7,779 nucleotides of DNA from assembly GCA_905236585.1 (NCBI GenBank), contig CAJOQZ010000290.1:1-7779 (forward strand), written 5' to 3'. Position numbers and translations under genes: made by a program. Of the stretch, positions 6,170-7,779 are shown in pieces (positions within the stretch are counted from its first letter, which is position 1; every line of letters starts with the position of its first letter). Origin of the DNA: an uncultured Lachnospiraceae bacterium. GTDB taxonomy: Bacteria > Bacillota > Clostridia > Lachnospirales > Lachnospiraceae. The notes beneath the pieces are model-generated. The model was not told the DNA's origin and ran no database searches. It worked only from the letters and a program-made list of their open reading frames with translations.

Positions 6170-7327
6170 ATGAAGCGATTGAAAAAGAAAATTACCGCGT
6201 TTCTTTTGTGCGTGGTCTTAACGCTTGCCTGTGCGATTGCAGGGGCAGGGGACGTGCACGCCGAGGGAGAGACGCTTACCTATATCGGCAATTACCGGGG
6301 CGTATATAACTACGGCACAGCGGAAGCGGTAAAATCCAATGAGAGCAACTTTTGGTACTGCTTTAATATTAACGGAACGGAAACGTTGTTCCGGCTGGCG
6401 AACCCCGACGGCAGATACCGGCTGCAGAACATGCTAAAAAAAGGATATACCTATCAGTTTACGGCGACGGACGGCGTTGTCACTTCCGCCACCGAGATCA
6501 ATACGCCCATCGGCGCCATGCAGGGACGTGCGGTTGTCGGAACGCCGGGCGTAAGAACGGTGAAAAATTTTCTGGCAACTGCCCTGATGCCGGTGGGAAC
6601 GACGCTGTACGTCTTCGGCGGCGGCTGGAACTGGCAGGATAGCGGCGGCGGCGGATATTCCCGTACCATCGGAATCTGCAACGACTGGGTTGTGTTCTTC
6701 AATGACCATTATCGGAACTACACGTATAAGAACATGGACGCAACGCAAAGTTACTATCCGTTCGGCGGCTTTAACCAGTTCTTCTTCGCGGGGCTTGACT
6801 GTTCGGGATATGTCGGCTGGACGCTGTATAACACCTTTGAAACACAGACCGGCAACAACACTTACGCCATGCATTCCACAGCCACAGCGCGTACCCTTGC
6901 GGCAAAAGGATGGGGCACATATACCGCGCCGATGGATGAGACGGTTTTCCTGCGGCCGGGCGATGTTGTCAGCATGAACGGGCACGTATGGATTTCGCTT
7001 GGAACATGTCCGGACGGCAGCGTGCTGATCGCGCATTCGACGCCGTCTCCAAGTCGGGCGGGACTCCCCGGCGGCGGCGTGCAGGTGTCGGCGCTTGGAA
7101 TGGATACCGGTTGTCAGGCGTATCAACTGGCGGATTATTATATGCGGAACTTTAATCCGTACTGGTACAGCGTTTATCAGACGATGTTGTACTATCCGTC
7201 GGACTATCTGGTGACGGTCGGGAAATTCTCGTGGGACGTATCATCCGGCACAGGACTTTCCGATCCGGAAGGGATTACGCAGATGTACGCACAGGATGCA
7301 TTAAACCTCCTGCTTTCCGGGAGATAA
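6170..7327 (+). CDS. Secreted NlpC/P60-type cell-wall hydrolase (C40-like cysteine peptidase)
   Basis: The 385-residue product is likely an exported peptidoglycan hydrolase that cuts stem peptides. Residues 1-31 are a signal peptide: basic MKRLKKK, a hydrophobic core, then a DVHA/EG cleavage site; there is no lipobox. The catalytic half begins at GLDCSGYVGWTLYN with C211 as the probable nucleophile. PGDVVSMNGHVWISLG then supplies H272, and IAHSTPSP supplies H289 as a possible third residue, the Cys-His-(His) order of NlpC/P60 enzymes. The N-terminal half (34-195) has no domain I recognise; it ends in glycine- and aromatic-rich stretches (FGGGWNWQDSGGGGYS). The ATG at 6170 is preferred over an upstream in-frame candidate at 6131 because AGAAAGGA lies 7 bases before it and the signal peptide starts there. 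Only 22 bp separate its stop from an L,D-transpeptidase-like gene, so the two are probably one operon. Substrate specificity is unknown. Confidence 0.85.
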   Translation: MKRLKKKITAFLLCVVLTLACAIAGAGDVHAEGETLTYIGNYRGVYNYGTAEAVKSNESNFWYCFNINGTETLFRLANPDGRYRLQNMLKKGYTYQFTATDGVVTSATEINTPIGAMQGRAVVGTPGVRTVKNFLATALMPVGTTLYVFGGGWNWQDSGGGGYSRTIGICNDWVVFFNDHYRNYTYKNMDATQSYYPFGGFNQFFFAGLDCSGYVGWTLYNTFETQTGNNTYAMHSTATARTLAAKGWGTYTAPMDETVFLRPGDVVSMNGHVWISLGTCPDGSVLIAHSTPSPSRAGLPGGGVQVSALGMDTGCQAYQLADYYMRNFNPYWYSVYQTMLYYPSDYLVTVGKFSWDVSSGTGLSDPEGITQMYAQDALNLLLSGR

Positions 7328-7349
7328 AGTGTAAAGGAGACAAAATCAC

Positions 7350-7779
7350 ATGAAGCAAAAATCTGTTATTTCAAAGAAAAAAAGAAGCGCACGCTTTGCG
7401 CGTCTGTCGGCGCTGGCGCTTAGCGCGGCGATGCTGCTGTCTTCGGTGCTGGTTCTTCCCGTCGCTGCGCAGGATGTTGTGACGATCGCTAAGACGGAGA
7501 ATACGATCACGCAGCTTGACGTATCAAAACTCTCCGCGGCGCAGACGGCGAACCAGTTGTGCATTGTTTCGGCGACCGGAACGACGGCATATATTTCCCT
7601 GCATAACAGGGACGCGAGCGGCAGTTGGTATCCGGTGTTTTCCTGCAACGGGTATATCGGAGCGAACGGCCTCGGGAAAACGGTCTACGGAGACAAGAGG
7701 ACGCCGGTCGGCATTTACCATTTCACACAGGCATTCGGCATTAAGCCGAATCCGGGAACGCAGTATTTTCCGTATTATC
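7350..7779 (+). CDS. Secreted L,D-transpeptidase (YkuD-type) protein, N-terminal part
   Basis: The frame is open from ATG 7350 to the window edge (143 codons), preceded by AAAGGAGA at 7333-7340. The first 40 residues are a long, very basic export signal (MKQKSVISKKKRSARFARLS, hydrophobic stretch, LPVAA/QD). The mature part fits the start of a YkuD-type domain: QLCIVSATGTTAYISLHNRD, WYPVFSCNGYIGANGLGKT, then GDKRTPVGIYHFTQAFGI. The TPxGxY/F signature is typical of proteins that make 3-3 cross-links in peptidoglycan or attach to stem peptides. The catalytic HG...SHGC segment would lie beyond the window, so activity cannot be judged. Pairing with a preceding NlpC/P60 hydrolase fits a cell-wall remodelling operon. 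Confidence 0.85.
   Translation, partial: MKQKSVISKKKRSARFARLSALALSAAMLLSSVLVLPVAAQDVVTIAKTENTITQLDVSKLSAAQTANQLCIVSATGTTAYISLHNRDASGSWYPVFSCNGYIGANGLGKTVYGDKRTPVGIYHFTQAFGIKPNPGTQYFPYY

Noticed and set aside
6434..7126. 230-residue - strand ORF rich in R, H and A
   Set aside because: It is the antisense shadow of the NlpC/P60-type gene, with no ribosome binding site and shadow-like composition.

Overview
The window looks like chromosomal DNA from a Gram-positive, probably a clostridial (Lachnospiraceae-like) Firmicute. Supporting signs are strong AGGAG-type ribosome binding sites, long lysine-rich export signals on two cell-wall enzymes, a Tet(M)-like translational GTPase fused to a YacP/Rae1-like nuclease, and debris of Firmicute mobile-element genes. 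The taxonomic placement is an inference.

Positions 1-750 are a gene graveyard on the + strand. It holds a flavodoxin fragment with an unrelated, possibly recombinase-derived tail, a short piece of a YhcG/DUF1016-type PDDEXK nuclease that begins at a 20-bp perfect palindrome, and a small degraded ORF. A strong intrinsic terminator closes the region. Positions 751-2349 (- strand) are a collapsed non-ribosomal peptide synthetase gene. It still has a good promoter and ribosome binding site, but it has lost the ATP-binding A3 motif, the carrier domain and most of the condensation domain, and it is frameshifted at both deletion joints.

Positions 2451-5880 (- strand) form an intact two-gene operon. 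A polytopic membrane protein of unknown function comes first and overlaps by 11 bp the start of an 863-residue ribosomal-protection-type GTPase. That GTPase carries a C-terminal NYN nuclease domain like B. subtilis Rae1, the ribosome-dependent A-site mRNA endonuclease. This is the most interesting gene here. The architecture suggests a one-protein machine that enters the A site and cuts mRNA. Its domain IV loop does not carry the Tet(M) YSPVS motif, so a plain tetracycline-resistance label would probably be wrong. The operon promoter has its -10 box on top of the first ATG, which points to an essentially leaderless transcript starting at the next ATG.

Positions 5926-6069 hold a clean 126-bp MITE-like insertion with 12-bp perfect terminal inverted repeats and a 9-bp target duplication. 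It sits between the two divergent promoters and has internal complementarity that could form a pseudoknot. To its right (+ strand) lies a two-gene cell-envelope operon: a secreted NlpC/P60-type hydrolase (6170-7327), then the start of a secreted L,D-transpeptidase-type protein (7350 to the window end).
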